DNA of 64,000 nucleotides from Microbacterium kyungheense (lineage in GTDB: Bacteria; Actinomycetota; Actinomycetes; Actinomycetales; Microbacteriaceae): NCBI RefSeq assembly GCF_006783905.1, contig NZ_VFPE01000003.1, forward strand, positions 62,001 to 126,000, given 5' to 3'. The position numbers were made by a program, and so were the translations under genes. Each line of letters starts with the position of its first letter. The stretch's first letter is position 1. Positions 7,627-17,106 of this stretch are shown in pieces. The notes under the pieces are model-generated. The model was not told where the DNA came from, did not search any database, and was given only the letters and a program-made list of their open reading frames with translations.

Positions 7627-7740
7627 ATGTTGTTCGCTCTCGCGCACAACGTCGTCAAGAATACCTCACGCCCCCGTTCGGCGCGAATCGAGGGGAGGAT
7701 GCCGCGATCCCGGGCGTGTCCGGCGGTGGCGCCGCGTACA

Positions 7741-8154
7741 TCACGGCGCCGCAGCGTCCAACGCGCGCAGCTGGCGCTGCAGCGCCACACGCCTGTACGA
7801 GGTGTCGATGAGCTCAGCCAGCAGCGTCCAGTCGCCGGCATCCACCTCCACGCGCAGCGCGAGCCACCCCGAGGCGCCCTCGTACGGCGGGACGAAGACG
7901 TCGTCGCGTTCGAGCAGCGCCGGGCGCTCCACGTCGTCCGGGATGAACAGCACCGCCGGGTCGGGACCGACGCCGACGATCGCGAACTGCCGCTTGCCGG
8001 CGCGGAAGGTGCATCGGCCGTGCGAGATCACCTCCATCGCCTCGGGGTACTCCAGGCAGAGCGCGCGCACCCGCACCGCGAGCGGGTGCTCGGGCGGGAA
8101 CCACATCGGATGGGCGGCCGGCTCGTCCACGAGGGCGAGCGTACGCCCACCCAT
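7741..8154 (-). CDS. MmcQ/YjbR-family protein
   Basis: 137 residues with the layout of the MmcQ/YjbR fold: ALCLEYPEAMEVISHGRCTFRAGKRQFAIV near the N-terminus and LVEV-like strands followed by LLAELIDTSYRRVA helices at the end. These small proteins have a double-wing DNA-binding-like fold, but their role is unknown. The ATG at 8,154 follows the next upstream gene by eight bases, so the two probably form one transcript. First host gene beyond the tRNA. Confidence 0.7.
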   Translation of the reverse strand: MGGRTLALVDEPAAHPMWFPPEHPLAVRVRALCLEYPEAMEVISHGRCTFRAGKRQFAIVGVGPDPAVLFIPDDVERPALLERDDVFVPPYEGASGWLALRVEVDAGDWTLLAELIDTSYRRVALQRQLRALDAAAP

Positions 8155-8162
8155 GGACGCCG

Positions 8163-8786
8163 TCAGCCCTCGAGCTCGCTGACGTCGATGCCCGAGACGC
8201 GTGGCGACGGTGTGACCGCGGGCGCCGGCGCGTCCGAGTCCGGCTCGTCGACGCGACGTTTGTGAGCGGCCAGGCGCGGAAGATCGACGAGACGGACCGA
8301 CTGCATGCGGGCCGCGCGCATGCGCTCGTAGTCGGGATCCAGGTCGGCGCGCATGCCCTCGACCTGCAGCCGGCGCTGCAGGTTGGACTCGACGTCGCCC
8401 CAGGCGGCGTCGCGCGACTGCTCGATGAGCGTGCGGACCACATGCGGATCGTCGGCCATGCGGCGCAGCGCCTGCGCGACGCCGGCGTACTGACGGCCGC
8501 GCTTGCGCAGGTTGCGGGTGTCGCGGTCGCGGTAGTCGTGCGTGCCGTCGGGGTCGGTGAACTTGCCCCACGCCTTCTTGCGCTGCCGCTTGACCAGTTC
8601 GGCCGCCGCAGCCTGCTCGTCGGCGAGCGCGATCAGCATCTCGTGCGCGAAGGGCACGAACCGCGAGACCTCGAAGGGCTCGTCGTTGGCGATTGTGTCG
8701 ACGAGGATGCGGTTGCGGATCGAGAGCCGCGCCGCGGCGGACGCGATGGACACCCCTTCGGCGATCGCCTCTGCGGTCTTGCCCAT
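8163..8786 (-). CDS. Conserved actinobacterial protein, unknown
   Basis: 207 residues, helical and highly charged, with a GGGAGG ribosome-binding site before the ATG. Residues 1-90 are hydrophobic-amphipathic helices; 85-150 contain RDRDTRNLRKRGRQYAGVAQALRRM and similar basic helices; the C-terminal 30 residues look disordered. No signal peptide. I do not recognise a characterised domain. It is divergent from the SDR gene and probably co-transcribed with the YjbR-like gene. Confidence 0.6.
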   Translation of the reverse strand: MGKTAEAIAEGVSIASAAARLSIRNRILVDTIANDEPFEVSRFVPFAHEMLIALADEQAAAAELVKRQRKKAWGKFTDPDGTHDYRDRDTRNLRKRGRQYAGVAQALRRMADDPHVVRTLIEQSRDAAWGDVESNLQRRLQVEGMRADLDPDYERMRAARMQSVRLVDLPRLAAHKRRVDEPDSDAPAPAVTPSPRVSGIDVSELEG

Positions 8787-8888
8787 CGCACCTCCCGTAA
8801 AGAGGCTAGCGTCCGCGGGCGCCTTCCGAGTCAGCGAGAATCGTAGGCGCGATCGTCGACGGGGACGATCCGGAGCGGGAGGCTTCAC

Positions 8889-9737
8889 ATGACGACACGG
8901 CGACCCCTGGATGTGCGCGGGCGCACCACCGTCATCACCGGAGCGGCGGCGGGCATGGGCGCCGACGTCGCCCGTCAGCTCGCAGCACGCGGGGCGCGCA
9001 TCGCGCTCGTGGATCGCAACGCCGAAGGACTCGCGGCGGTGGCGGCGAGCCTCGACGGCACCGGGCACACGACGCACGCGGTGGACCTGACCGACGACGC
9101 GGCGGTGACGGATGCCGTGGCCGAGGTGGTGGCATCCCATCCGCATATCCAGGCGCTCATCACGTGCGCCGGCTCGTCGATGCTCGGCGACATCGGCCAG
9201 CTGACGATGGCCGAGATGCGCTGGCTCATGGACGTGAACCTCTGGGGCACGGTCAACATCACGCAGGCCCTCCTGCCGGCGCTGCAGCGCGAACCGGCGG
9301 CGCACATCACGCATCTCGTGTCGATCTACGGGCTTGCGGCTCCTGCCGGCCGCATCCCGTACGCGATGAGCAAGTTCGCCGTGCGCGGGTTCACCGAGGC
9401 GCTGCGGCACGAGCTGGAGCGGTCGACCGTCACGGTCGGAGCGGTCTACCCGGCCGGGGTCAAGACCGGCATCATCCTGCGCGGGCGGTTCGCGGCCGCC
9501 ATCGATCCCGCGGTGGCCCAGCGGGCGGCCGAAGCACAGGCGTCGATGTACCACACCGAGCCCGAGGACGCGGCGGCGCGCATCGTCGACGCGACGATCC
9601 GGCGGCGCCCCCGCATCATGATCGGGCGCGAGGCGCGCCTGGTCGACGTGCTCACCCGCGTCACCCCGTCGCACTACTGGGGTCCGATGCGCCGGCCGCT
9701 GCGCGACGCGATCGACACGCGCACGCCGGTGCGATAG
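8889..9737 (+). CDS. Short-chain dehydrogenase/reductase
   Basis: 282 residues of the classical SDR fold. The TGAAAGMG nucleotide-binding motif sits at about 18-25, Asp in LVDRN at the end of beta-2 favours NAD(H), CAG replaces the usual NAG at about 92, and the catalytic Ser (LVSIYG) precedes Y158/K162-type YAMSK. The C-terminal 40 residues are a longer basic tail than in minimal SDRs. The substrate cannot be told. Single gene with a short gap before the stress-like gene. Confidence 0.85.
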   Translation: MTTRRPLDVRGRTTVITGAAAGMGADVARQLAARGARIALVDRNAEGLAAVAASLDGTGHTTHAVDLTDDAAVTDAVAEVVASHPHIQALITCAGSSMLGDIGQLTMAEMRWLMDVNLWGTVNITQALLPALQREPAAHITHLVSIYGLAAPAGRIPYAMSKFAVRGFTEALRHELERSTVTVGAVYPAGVKTGIILRGRFAAAIDPAVAQRAAEAQASMYHTEPEDAAARIVDATIRRRPRIMIGREARLVDVLTRVTPSHYWGPMRRPLRDAIDTRTPVR

Positions 9738-9823
9738 CAAGCCGACGGCCGCGACGCAACCCCCGTCTTTCCACCCGGGTGTCGCCGTACCGTGGATGCA
9801 GCACCCCACGAAAGGAGCGACCG

Positions 9824-10024
9824 ATGGGATTCACGGACGACGCCAAAGAGACCGCGGAAGCCGTCGGCGACAAGCTGAAGGACGTGTGGGAGGACACCAC
9901 CGATCGGATCGGCGACAAGGTCGACGAGATGAAGGCGGATGCTGACGTCAAGAAGGCCGAGGCCGAGCGCGACTCGGTCAAGACCCGCAACGACATCAAA
10001 GAAGACCTGCGCGACGACCACTGA
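9824..10024 (+). CDS. Small CsbD/LEA-like amphipathic stress protein
   Basis: 66 residues composed almost only of Lys, Glu, Asp, Ala and polar residues in amphipathic helices (DDAKETAEAVGDKLKDV). There are no cysteines and no hydrophobic core. AAAGGAG precedes the ATG by six bases. Such proteins resemble the general-stress CsbD group or LEA proteins; the match to CsbD is loose. A strong terminator follows. Confidence 0.5.
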   Translation: MGFTDDAKETAEAVGDKLKDVWEDTTDRIGDKVDEMKADADVKKAEAERDSVKTRNDIKEDLRDDH

Positions 10025-10033
10025 TCCGCAGAC

Positions 10034-10075
10034 GACGAAGGCGGAGCCGACCGGGGGGCCGGCTCCGCCTTCGTC
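10034..10075. terminator. Bidirectional terminator hairpin
   Basis: A perfect 16-bp stem (10,034-10,049 with 10,060-10,075) with a ten-base loop lies between the convergent stress-like gene and aldose epimerase gene. It is very GC-rich, with only short T runs flanking. Confidence 0.85.
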
Positions 10076-10107
10076 ATTCGTGCCTGGTGCGGACGAGCGC
10101 CGCGGGA

Positions 10108-11052
10108 TCAGCCGATCGCGGCGATGCGCCAGGACGCGGTGGCGGATGCCTCCGGCTCGAGCACGATCAGACCGGCGTCGTACTCGTACGAGGCCGCGTT
10201 GAACGCGTCGGGCGCGCACGTCATCGGCTCCACCGCGAGTCCCAGGCGGCTCTGGGCCGGCTCAGGCTTGTCGGCGGTGTGGACCTGCACCCACGGGCAC
10301 GCGGCATCCCACGTCATCGCGACACCCGAGCCTGCGGCGTCCGTCAGCCGCACGGTGGCGAAGCCGTCGGCGTCACGGATGAGGCCCGTGTACGCGTGGT
10401 CGATCTCGGCGGCGCCGATGGTGCGGGCGGCGCGGAAGTCGAAGCGCTGCGGGTCCTCGGCGTCGACCGGGCCGAGCGCGACGGGGCTCAGGCGGTCAGG
10501 CGTGACCGAGAGCACCTCGGCGGCGGGGAGCTCCAGCGTCCAGCCGTCGACGTGCCCCTCGCCGGCGACGAGGTACGGGTGCGGGCCGGTGCCCCAGGGC
10601 GCCGGCGCGTCGCTCTCGTTGACGGCGGTGACCGACTGGGTCAGGCCGTCCGGGCCGAGCGCGAACGTCGTCGTCACGACCAGTCGCCACGGGTAGAACG
10701 TGGCCGGCTGGATGACAGCCGCCAGGGTGACGTGGTCGGGTCCCTTGTCGATCGCCTCGAAGTCCAGCCACGTCGCCAGGCCGTGGAGCGCGTGCGAGCG
10801 GGCGGGCTCGGTGAGCGGCAGCTGGAAGTCCTGGCCGCCGAACGAGTAGCGCCCGTCGACGACGCGGTTCGGCCACGGGGCCAGGGTCGCGCCGCGGTGC
10901 GCCGGACGCACCTCGTCGGCCTCGAACGGCACGACGAGGTCGCGGCCGCGGTAGGTAAGCGAGCGGAGCGTCGCGCCGACGCTCGCCACGACGGCTTCGT
11001 AGTCGCCGGCGCGCAGCGCGTGCTGGGTTCCGGATGCGGGGGGACGTGCCAT
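10108..11052 (-). CDS. Aldose 1-epimerase (mutarotase) family protein
   Basis: 314 residues. Galactose-mutarotase fold with the expected residues: His in SHALHGLA (about 82), His in GTGPHPYL (about 160), and catalytic Glu in LAVEPMTCAPDAFN (about 275). It interconverts alpha and beta anomers of a free sugar in the cytoplasm. It is the last gene of the araD-araB-araA run on this strand, 50 bases after araA with its own AAGGAG site, so L-arabinose is the likely sugar. Start chosen at the ATG after that site. Confidence 0.85.
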   Translation of the reverse strand: MARPPASGTQHALRAGDYEAVVASVGATLRSLTYRGRDLVVPFEADEVRPAHRGATLAPWPNRVVDGRYSFGGQDFQLPLTEPARSHALHGLATWLDFEAIDKGPDHVTLAAVIQPATFYPWRLVVTTTFALGPDGLTQSVTAVNESDAPAPWGTGPHPYLVAGEGHVDGWTLELPAAEVLSVTPDRLSPVALGPVDAEDPQRFDFRAARTIGAAEIDHAYTGLIRDADGFATVRLTDAAGSGVAMTWDAACPWVQVHTADKPEPAQSRLGLAVEPMTCAPDAFNAASYEYDAGLIVLEPEASATASWRIAAIG

Positions 11053-11102
11053 AGAGGGCTCCTTGCAAGTGAGGGGATGCCGCTGACCAGAGTAGCGGGG
11101 CG

Positions 11103-12614
11103 TCACAGGCCCTGCGCGAGGCGGTAGTACGCCTGGTTCCAGCGCAGCTCGCGCTGGAAGCCGCGCACCGTGGTGTCTTCGTCGATGACGACGAGCTCGG
11201 TCGCAGCGATCTCGGCGAAGTCGCGGAACACCTCGATGCCCACGGCGGTCGTCATGACGGTGTGGTGCGCCGCGCCGGCGGCGAGCCAGCAGGCCGCACT
11301 GGTGGCGAAGTCGGGCGCGGGCTTCCAGACGGCGCGGCCGACGGGCAGCTTGGGCAGGTCGGGCGCGTCGACGTTCTCGACCACGTTGGCCACGAGCCGG
11401 AACCGGTCGCGCATGTCGCTCATCGCGACGACGAGCGCCGGGCCCGGGTCGGCCGTGAAGACGAGACGCACCGGGTCGTCCTTGCCGCCGATGCCGAGCG
11501 CGTGCACCTCGAGCCGGGGCTTGGCCGACGTGAGCGACGGCGAGACCTCGAGCATGTGCGCGCCGAGGATCTTCTCGTCGCCCGCGACGAGGTCGTACGT
11601 GTAGTCCTCCATGAGGCTCGCCCCTCCGGGAAGCCCCGAGCCCATGACGTTCGCGATGCGCACGAGGATCGCGGTCTTCCAGTCGCCCTCGGCGCCGAAG
11701 CCGTAGCCCTCGGCCATGAGGCGCTGGACGGCGAGGCCGGGCAGCTGCTTCAGCGCGCCGAGGTCCTCGAACGAGGTCGTGAAGGCGCCGAAGCCACCCT
11801 CCTCGAGGAACGACCGCAGCCCGAGCTCGATCGCGGCGCCGTCGCGCAGCGACTGGTGGCGCTCACCGCCGGGCCGCAGCTCGTCGGCCACGTCGTACGA
11901 CTCCAGGTACACCGCGACCAGGGCGTCGATGTCGGCGTCGGTGGCGGCATCCACCGCTTCGACGAGCTCGTTCACGCCCCACGTGTTCACCTGCACGCCG
12001 AAGCGCAGCTCGGCCTCGGTCTTGTCACCCTCGGTCACGGCGACGTAGCGCATGTTGTCGCCGAAGCGCGCGAGCTTGAGCGAGCGGGATGCCGCCCACC
12101 CGGCCGCGGCGCGCTGCCAGTCCTCGATCTGCTGACGCACCGCGGGGTTCGACACGTGGCCGACGACGGTCTTGCGGGCGACGCCCAGGCGGGTCTGGAT
12201 GTACCCGAACTCGCGGTCGCCGTGCGCGGCCTGATTGAGGTTCATGAAGTCGAAGTCGATGTCGGCCCACGGCAGCTCGACGTTGGCCTGCGTGTGCAGG
12301 TGCAGCAGCGGCTTCTGCAGCGCGTCGAGGCCGGCGATCCACATCTTGGCGGGGCTGAAGGTGTGCATCCAGGCGATCACGCCGATGACCTCGTCGCGCG
12401 CGTTGACCTCCAGCGCCAGGCGGCGGATGGAGTCCGAGTCCTTCAGGACCGGCTTCCACACGATCTTGACGGGCAGCCCGTCGAGGCCGGCGGCCACCGC
12501 CTGCGACTGCTCGGCGACCTGACGGAGGGTCTCTTCGCCGTAGAGGGTCTGGCTGCCGGTGACGAACCAGATCTCGTACGCGTCGAGCGAGGAGGACAGA
12601 GGGGTGCGGGTCAT
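11103..12614 (-). CDS. araA: L-arabinose isomerase
   Basis: 503 residues, the normal length of AraA. It opens with [20 protein letters not shown], the family signature, and contains LMEDYTYDL and the HTVMT segment that supply metal-binding Glu and His residues. It converts L-arabinose to L-ribulose in the cytoplasm. It lies 16 bases after araB on the same strand in an araD-araB-araA-epimerase operon. The frame is intact and the ATG at 12,614 is preceded by a GAAGGAA site. Confidence 0.95.
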   Translation of the reverse strand: MTRTPLSSSLDAYEIWFVTGSQTLYGEETLRQVAEQSQAVAAGLDGLPVKIVWKPVLKDSDSIRRLALEVNARDEVIGVIAWMHTFSPAKMWIAGLDALQKPLLHLHTQANVELPWADIDFDFMNLNQAAHGDREFGYIQTRLGVARKTVVGHVSNPAVRQQIEDWQRAAAGWAASRSLKLARFGDNMRYVAVTEGDKTEAELRFGVQVNTWGVNELVEAVDAATDADIDALVAVYLESYDVADELRPGGERHQSLRDGAAIELGLRSFLEEGGFGAFTTSFEDLGALKQLPGLAVQRLMAEGYGFGAEGDWKTAILVRIANVMGSGLPGGASLMEDYTYDLVAGDEKILGAHMLEVSPSLTSAKPRLEVHALGIGGKDDPVRLVFTADPGPALVVAMSDMRDRFRLVANVVENVDAPDLPKLPVGRAVWKPAPDFATSAACWLAAGAAHHTVMTTAVGIEVFRDFAEIAATELVVIDEDTTVRGFQRELRWNQAYYRLAQGL

Positions 12615-12630
12615 GCGAGGTTCCTTCGGA

Positions 12631-14286
12631 TCAGAGGGAGGTGACGGCGACGGCTTCGACAGCGAGGCCGGCGCGATAGCGGTCGAGGTAGGCGGTGAAG
12701 CCGGCGACATCCGCGGGCTCGGGGTCGGCGACGTCGATGGCCGCGCCGGCGAACACGTGCTGGTCGAGGTATTCGGGAAGAGTGGATGCCGGGCCCCCCA
12801 CACTCGTGCGGAGCGAGGCACGAGACGAAGCATCCTGAACCGCCCGGGTGTACGCGGCCAGCACCGCGATGCCCCACGCGCCGCCCTCGCTCGCGGTGTC
12901 GCCGACGGCGACCGGGGCGTTCAGCGCCGCGGCGAGGAAGCGCTGGGCGACGCCCGCCGTGCGGAACAGGCCGCCGTGCGCGAACATGCGGTCCAGCTCC
13001 ACGCCCTCGGCATCGAGCACGCGCATGCCGAGCGCGAGCGTGCCGAACACCCCGTACAGCTGGGCGCGGGCGAAGTTGCCGAGCGTGAAGGCGCTGTCGG
13101 GCGTGCGGACGAACAGCGGCCGCCCCTCGTCGAGACCGGCGATCGGCTCACCCGCGAGGTGGTTGTACGCGAGCAGGCCGCCCGCGTCGGCGTCGCCCGA
13201 GAGCGCCTCGCGGAACAGCGCGTCGAACACGGCATCGTTGTCGACGGGCACGCCCGCCGCGGCGGCGAAGCGTCCGAACAGGCCCGCCCAGGCGCCCAGC
13301 TCACTCGCGCCGTTGTTGCAGTGGACCATGGCGACCGCGTCGCCCGACGGCGTCGTGACGAGGTCGAGCTCGTGGTGCACGGTCGCAAGCGGCCGCTCGA
13401 GCACGACCATCGCGAAGATGCTGGTGCCCGCGCTGACGTTGCCGGTGCGCGGCGCCACGGCGTTCGTGGCGACCATCCCAGTCCCGGCGTCGCCCTCGGG
13501 CGGGCAGAACGGGATGCCGGCGGCCACGGTCCCGGTCGGATCGAGCAGCGCCGCGCCCTCGGCGGTCAGCACGCCGGCATCCTCACCGGCGATGAGCACG
13601 CGCGGCAGCAGGTCGGTGAGAGCGGGAATGCGGCCGGTCCCCGATCCCTGAGCCTGTCGAAGGGCGTCGTACCGGCCGACCAGGTCGGCGTCGTAGTCGC
13701 GGGTGGCCGAGTCGATCGGGAACATGCCCGACGCGTCGCCGACGCCGAGCACCTTCTCGCCGGTGAGGCGCCAGTGCACATAGCCCGCGAGGGTCGTGAC
13801 GAAGCGGATGTCGGGCACGTGCGGCTCGGCGTCGATCACCGCCTGGTGCAGGTGGGCGATCGACCAGCGCAGCGGGATGTTCACCCCGAACAGCTCGGTG
13901 AGCTCGCTCGCGGCAGGGCCGGTGTTGGTGTTGCGCCACGTGCGGAACGGCACGAGCTGCTCTCCGGCCTCGTCGAACGCGAGATAGCCGTGCATCATCG
14001 CCGAGACGCCGATCGCGCCGAAGGTCGACGGCCGCACGCCGTGGCGGCGCTCGGCGACGGCGACGAGGTCGGCGAACGCCGCCTGCAGTCCCGTCCAGAC
14101 GTCGTCGAGCGAGTAGGTCCACAGCTTGTCGCGGTACTGGTTCTCCCATTCGAACCCGCCGACCGCGAGCACGCTCGAGGGGTCGTCGGCATCGACGAGG
14201 CATGCCTTGATGCGCGTCGAGCCGAACTCGATGCCGAGCGCCGTCCGGCCGTCGAGGATCGCCGCGGCCGCGGCATCCCGCGTCAT
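12631..14286 (-). CDS. araB: L-ribulokinase (FGGY family)
   Basis: 551 residues. The FGGY kinase fold begins with [16 protein letters not shown] (phosphate loop) and has the second-domain segments [13 protein letters not shown] and FAHGGLFRT. Length is close to AraB rather than xylulokinase, and position between araD and araA supports ribulokinase, which phosphorylates L-ribulose. The ATG overlaps the araD stop. Two dispersed repeats lie inside the frame: one at about residues 207-214, another at about 484-496. Both keep the frame open. Whether they disturb folding is unknown; both fall in probable surface loops. Confidence 0.85.
   Translation of the reverse strand: MTRDAAAAAILDGRTALGIEFGSTRIKACLVDADDPSSVLAVGGFEWENQYRDKLWTYSLDDVWTGLQAAFADLVAVAERRHGVRPSTFGAIGVSAMMHGYLAFDEAGEQLVPFRTWRNTNTGPAASELTELFGVNIPLRWSIAHLHQAVIDAEPHVPDIRFVTTLAGYVHWRLTGEKVLGVGDASGMFPIDSATRDYDADLVGRYDALRQAQGSGTGRIPALTDLLPRVLIAGEDAGVLTAEGAALLDPTGTVAAGIPFCPPEGDAGTGMVATNAVAPRTGNVSAGTSIFAMVVLERPLATVHHELDLVTTPSGDAVAMVHCNNGASELGAWAGLFGRFAAAAGVPVDNDAVFDALFREALSGDADAGGLLAYNHLAGEPIAGLDEGRPLFVRTPDSAFTLGNFARAQLYGVFGTLALGMRVLDAEGVELDRMFAHGGLFRTAGVAQRFLAAALNAPVAVGDTASEGGAWGIAVLAAYTRAVQDASSRASLRTSVGGPASTLPEYLDQHVFAGAAIDVADPEPADVAGFTAYLDRYRAGLAVEAVAVTSL
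12801..12835 (+). repeat. 35-bp dispersed repeat, copy 1 (inside araB)
   Basis: 33 of 35 bases match copy 2 at 17,685-17,719. The core reads GAGCGAGG(C/A)ACGAGACG and ends GAAGCATCC. On the coding strand it adds [11 protein letters not shown] to araB without a stop. Confidence 0.8.
13646..13664 (+). repeat. CCCTGAGCCTGTCGAAGGG repeat inside araB
   Basis: This 19-mer is a near palindrome that I recognise as a common interspersed element of high-GC genomes. Here it lies in the araB frame and encodes LRQAQG on the coding strand. Only one copy was found in the window. Confidence 0.6.
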
Positions 14287-15029
14287 CGCCCGCCCTCGCG
14301 ACGCTCGTCGGACGACTGCCCGTAGACGTTCTGGTACCGGTTGTAGAGGCTGTCGATCGCGTCCTGCGGAATCGGGATCAGCGGACCGGCCTCGCGCGCG
14401 TGGTGCACGGTGCGGGCGACGTCCTCGACCATGACGGCAGCCTTGACCGCATCCTTCGCCGAGACGCCGATCGTGAACGGGCCGTGGTTCTGCATGAGGA
14501 CGGCGCGGCTGCGGTGACCGGTCAGCGTCTCGACGATGCCGCGGCCGATCGAGTCGTCGCCGATGATCGCGAAGGGGCCGACCGGGATCGGGCCGCCGAA
14601 CTCGTCCGCCATGGCGGTGATGACGCACGGGATCTCTTCGCCGCGGGCCGCCCACGCGACGGCGAACGTCGAGTGCGTGTGCACGACTCCCCCGACCTCG
14701 GGCATGTGGCGGTACACGTAGGCGTGCGCCGCGGTGTCGCTGGACGGGCTGCGGTCGCTGCCCGGCGTCCCGGCGATGACCTCGCCGTCCAGGTCGCACA
14801 GGATCATGTTCTCGGGCGCCAGGTCGTCGTAGCTCACGCCCGAAGGCTTGATGACGAACAGATCGGCGCCGGGCACGCGGCCCGACACGTTGCCGCCCGT
14901 CCACACCACGAGGCCGTAGCGCACGAGTTCGCCGTGCAGCGCCGCCACCTCGGCGCGGACGGCGGCGACGGATGCCTCCACCTCGGAAGAGAAGGTCGGC
15001 GCGGGTGTCGCCGGTTCGGGGCTGGTCAC
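14283..15029 (-). CDS. araD: L-ribulose-5-phosphate 4-epimerase
   Basis: 248 residues from a GTG at 15,029, chosen because GGAGGA lies five bases upstream; the frame is open further. Class II aldolase/epimerase fold: GGNVSGR (about 42-48), KPSG, and HTHSTFAVA with the zinc histidines, plus a third His in LMQNHGPF. It converts L-ribulose 5-phosphate to D-xylulose 5-phosphate. First gene of the ara operon, with a LacI-type operator over its promoter. The stop overlaps the araB start. Confidence 0.93.
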   Translation of the reverse strand: MTSPEPATPAPTFSSEVEASVAAVRAEVAALHGELVRYGLVVWTGGNVSGRVPGADLFVIKPSGVSYDDLAPENMILCDLDGEVIAGTPGSDRSPSSDTAAHAYVYRHMPEVGGVVHTHSTFAVAWAARGEEIPCVITAMADEFGGPIPVGPFAIIGDDSIGRGIVETLTGHRSRAVLMQNHGPFTIGVSAKDAVKAAVMVEDVARTVHHAREAGPLIPIPQDAIDSLYNRYQNVYGQSSDERREGGR

Positions 15030-15078
15030 GGGGTCCTCCGTCGGGTCTCGTGGGGCGGCGCACTCGGCCGCGTGGATG

Positions 15079-15107
15079 ATGTTACCGGTAACAACGATGC
15101 TGACCAA
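15079..15107 (-). promoter_or_regulatory. ara operon promoter with LacI-type operator
   Basis: On the leftward strand, TTGGTC (15,102-15,107) and TAACAT (15,079-15,084) are spaced by 17 bases. The perfect 14-bp palindrome TGTTACCGGTAACA at 15,080-15,093 covers the -10 box. Binding by the LacI-family protein encoded just upstream would block polymerase. Confidence 0.8.
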
Positions 15108-15186
15108 CCCCGGGGTCAGTTCACGTGGCACGACGCGCGGGAATGGATGCCGCGTGTCGCGCCACCTGAACGTCCGGGGCCGCTCG

Positions 15187-16182
15187 TCAGCGGGGCGGCG
15201 CGGTCGAGGCGCGCGGCAGCAGGCGGGGCGGAGCGGGCTCGGTGGCGTCCGAGCCCAGCACCGTGGCGACGGCGCGGCGCGCCTCGCCTGCCAGGTCGAG
15301 CCCGACCGTCGTGAGAGCAGGACGGTAGTGCGCCGCGTCGGGGTTGTCGTCGAAGCCGGTCACGCTGACGTCGCGCGGCACCTCAAGGTCCTCCTCGCGC
15401 AGCCCCGCCACGAGCCCCAGCGCCATCTGGTCGTTCGCGACGGCGATCGCCGTCGGACCGCCGGCGGTGCGGACCGCCGTCGCCACGAGCGGAGCCAGGG
15501 CCGCGCCCGCAGCGGCGGTCCAGTCCCCCGACCACCGCGGCCCGGGCTCGAGCCCGGCATCGGCGAGCGCGCGCACCGCGCCGGCCTCGCGCGAGCGGGC
15601 TTCGAGCCACTCCGCAGGGCCGGCGACGAGGCCGATCCGCCGGTGGCCGAGCGCCACGAGGTGCGCTACGGCGAGCGCGGCGCCGTCGGCCTGCCGATCC
15701 GCGCCGGAGCCGGTGTGCAGCGCGGCGACGGCGATCCCGGGATGCGCGTCGGTCAGGGCCGACAGGGTCGCGGCGTGCGGCGCCAGCACGATGAGCCCGT
15801 CGACGCCCTGTCCGAGCAGCCGGTCGGCGGCGTCGCGGACGGATGCCTCGCTCGAGGCATCCGCGTACGCCGTCGCGATCCATCGCCCGGCGTCGCGCGC
15901 GGCGGCTTCGAGCGCGGCGATGCCGACCGCTGGTCCGTACAGCGTCGCGTCCGACGCGATCACGCCGAGCGTGCGGGTCGTGCGGGTGCCGAGGGCGCGC
16001 GCGGCGTTGTTCACGCGGTAGTCGAGAGCGGCGATCGCGGCCAGCACGCGGTCACGCGTCTCAGGACGGATGTTGGGGTGCTCGTTGAGCACGCGCGACA
16101 CCGTCTGGGTCGAGACCCCGGCCTCGCGAGCGACCTCGCGCACCCCGACCCGGGGCGAGGGGGCACCGCCGCTCTCGTTCAT
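15187..16182 (-). CDS. LacI-family regulator of the arabinose operon
   Basis: 331 residues. The N-terminal helix-turn-helix is VREVAREAGVSTQTVSRVLNEH with the hinge helix NNAARALGTR, and the periplasmic-binding-like sensor domain runs from about 65 on (LGVIASD, VANDQMALGL, VTGFDDNPDAAHYRP). It lies 157 bases upstream of araD on the same strand, with a perfect LacI operator between. It probably represses araDBA until a pentose inducer is bound. The effector is inferred from context. Confidence 0.88.
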   Translation of the reverse strand: MNESGGAPSPRVGVREVAREAGVSTQTVSRVLNEHPNIRPETRDRVLAAIAALDYRVNNAARALGTRTTRTLGVIASDATLYGPAVGIAALEAAARDAGRWIATAYADASSEASVRDAADRLLGQGVDGLIVLAPHAATLSALTDAHPGIAVAALHTGSGADRQADGAALAVAHLVALGHRRIGLVAGPAEWLEARSREAGAVRALADAGLEPGPRWSGDWTAAAGAALAPLVATAVRTAGGPTAIAVANDQMALGLVAGLREEDLEVPRDVSVTGFDDNPDAAHYRPALTTVGLDLAGEARRAVATVLGSDATEPAPPRLLPRASTAPPR

Positions 16183-16254
16183 GGCCGCAACCTTAGCCCG
16201 ACGGATGCGCCGCCTCGTGCCCCTGCGGCCGCGGCGCAGTGGCAGGCTGGTGTC

Positions 16255-17106
16255 ATGCGCATCGCCCTCACCGGTTCGTCCGGAAAGCTCGGAACGGTCG
16301 TCGCGCGCGAACTCCGCGCGGGCGGCCATGACGTCATCGGCCTTGATGTGGTCGGAGCCCGCGGTCCGGGCTTCGTGCAGATCGACCTCACGGACTACGG
16401 ACAGGTCGTCGACGCCCTGACCGCCGTGAACGACCGCCACGACGGGTTCGACGCCGTCGTCCATCTCGGCGCGATCCCGGCCCCCGGCATCCGCTCAGAC
16501 GTCGCCACGTTCCACAACAACATGAACGCGACGTTCAACGTGTTCTGGGCGGCGGTGCGGCTCGGCATCCGCAAGCTCGTGTACGCGTCGAGCGAGACGG
16601 TGCTGGGCCTGCCGTTCGACGTGCCGCCGCCGTACATCCCCGTCGACGAGGAGTACCCGCCCCGGCCCGAATCGGTGTACTCGCTCGTGAAGACCCTCGA
16701 AGAGCGCATGGCCGTGGAGCTCGTCCGCTGGCACCCGGACCTGTCGATCACGGGCCTGCGGTTCTCGAACGTCATGGTCCCTGAGGACTACGCGGCGTTC
16801 CCGTCGTACGACGACGACGCGACGAAGCGCAAGTGGAACCTCTGGGGCTACATCGACGCGCGCGATGGCGCCCAGGCGGTCGAGCGCGCGCTGCAGGTCG
16901 CGCCGCCCGGGTTCGAGACCTACATCATCGCCGCGGCCGATACCGTGATGTCGCGCACGAACGCCGAGCTCGTCGCCGAGGTGTTCCCCGGAGTGGAGAC
17001 CCGCGAGTTCGGCGAACACGACACGCTCCTGTCGATCGACAAGGCCCGACGCCTGCTCGGCTACGACCCGCAGCACTCGTGGAGGGACCACGTCCCGGGA
17101 TCATGA
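16255..17106 (+). CDS. NAD-dependent epimerase/dehydratase (extended SDR)
   Basis: 283 residues. TGSSGKLG at 6-13 is the GxxGxxG nucleotide motif, Asp in GLDVVG points to NAD, and the catalytic YSLVK follows LVYASSETV. C-terminal elements (WGYIDARDGAQAVERAL) are typical of sugar-nucleotide or sugar-acid dehydrogenases of this family. It is divergent from the LacI gene and overlaps the next gene by ATGA. A sugar substrate is likely but not identified. Confidence 0.82.
   Translation: MRIALTGSSGKLGTVVARELRAGGHDVIGLDVVGARGPGFVQIDLTDYGQVVDALTAVNDRHDGFDAVVHLGAIPAPGIRSDVATFHNNMNATFNVFWAAVRLGIRKLVYASSETVLGLPFDVPPPYIPVDEEYPPRPESVYSLVKTLEERMAVELVRWHPDLSITGLRFSNVMVPEDYAAFPSYDDDATKRKWNLWGYIDARDGAQAVERALQVAPPGFETYIIAAADTVMSRTNAELVAEVFPGVETREFGEHDTLLSIDKARRLLGYDPQHSWRDHVPGS

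Noticed and set aside
12631..14286. araB as a pseudogene because of two inserted repeats
   Set aside because: The frame is open from start to stop, FGGY motifs before, between and after the repeats are intact, and the gene keeps its overlaps in the operon.
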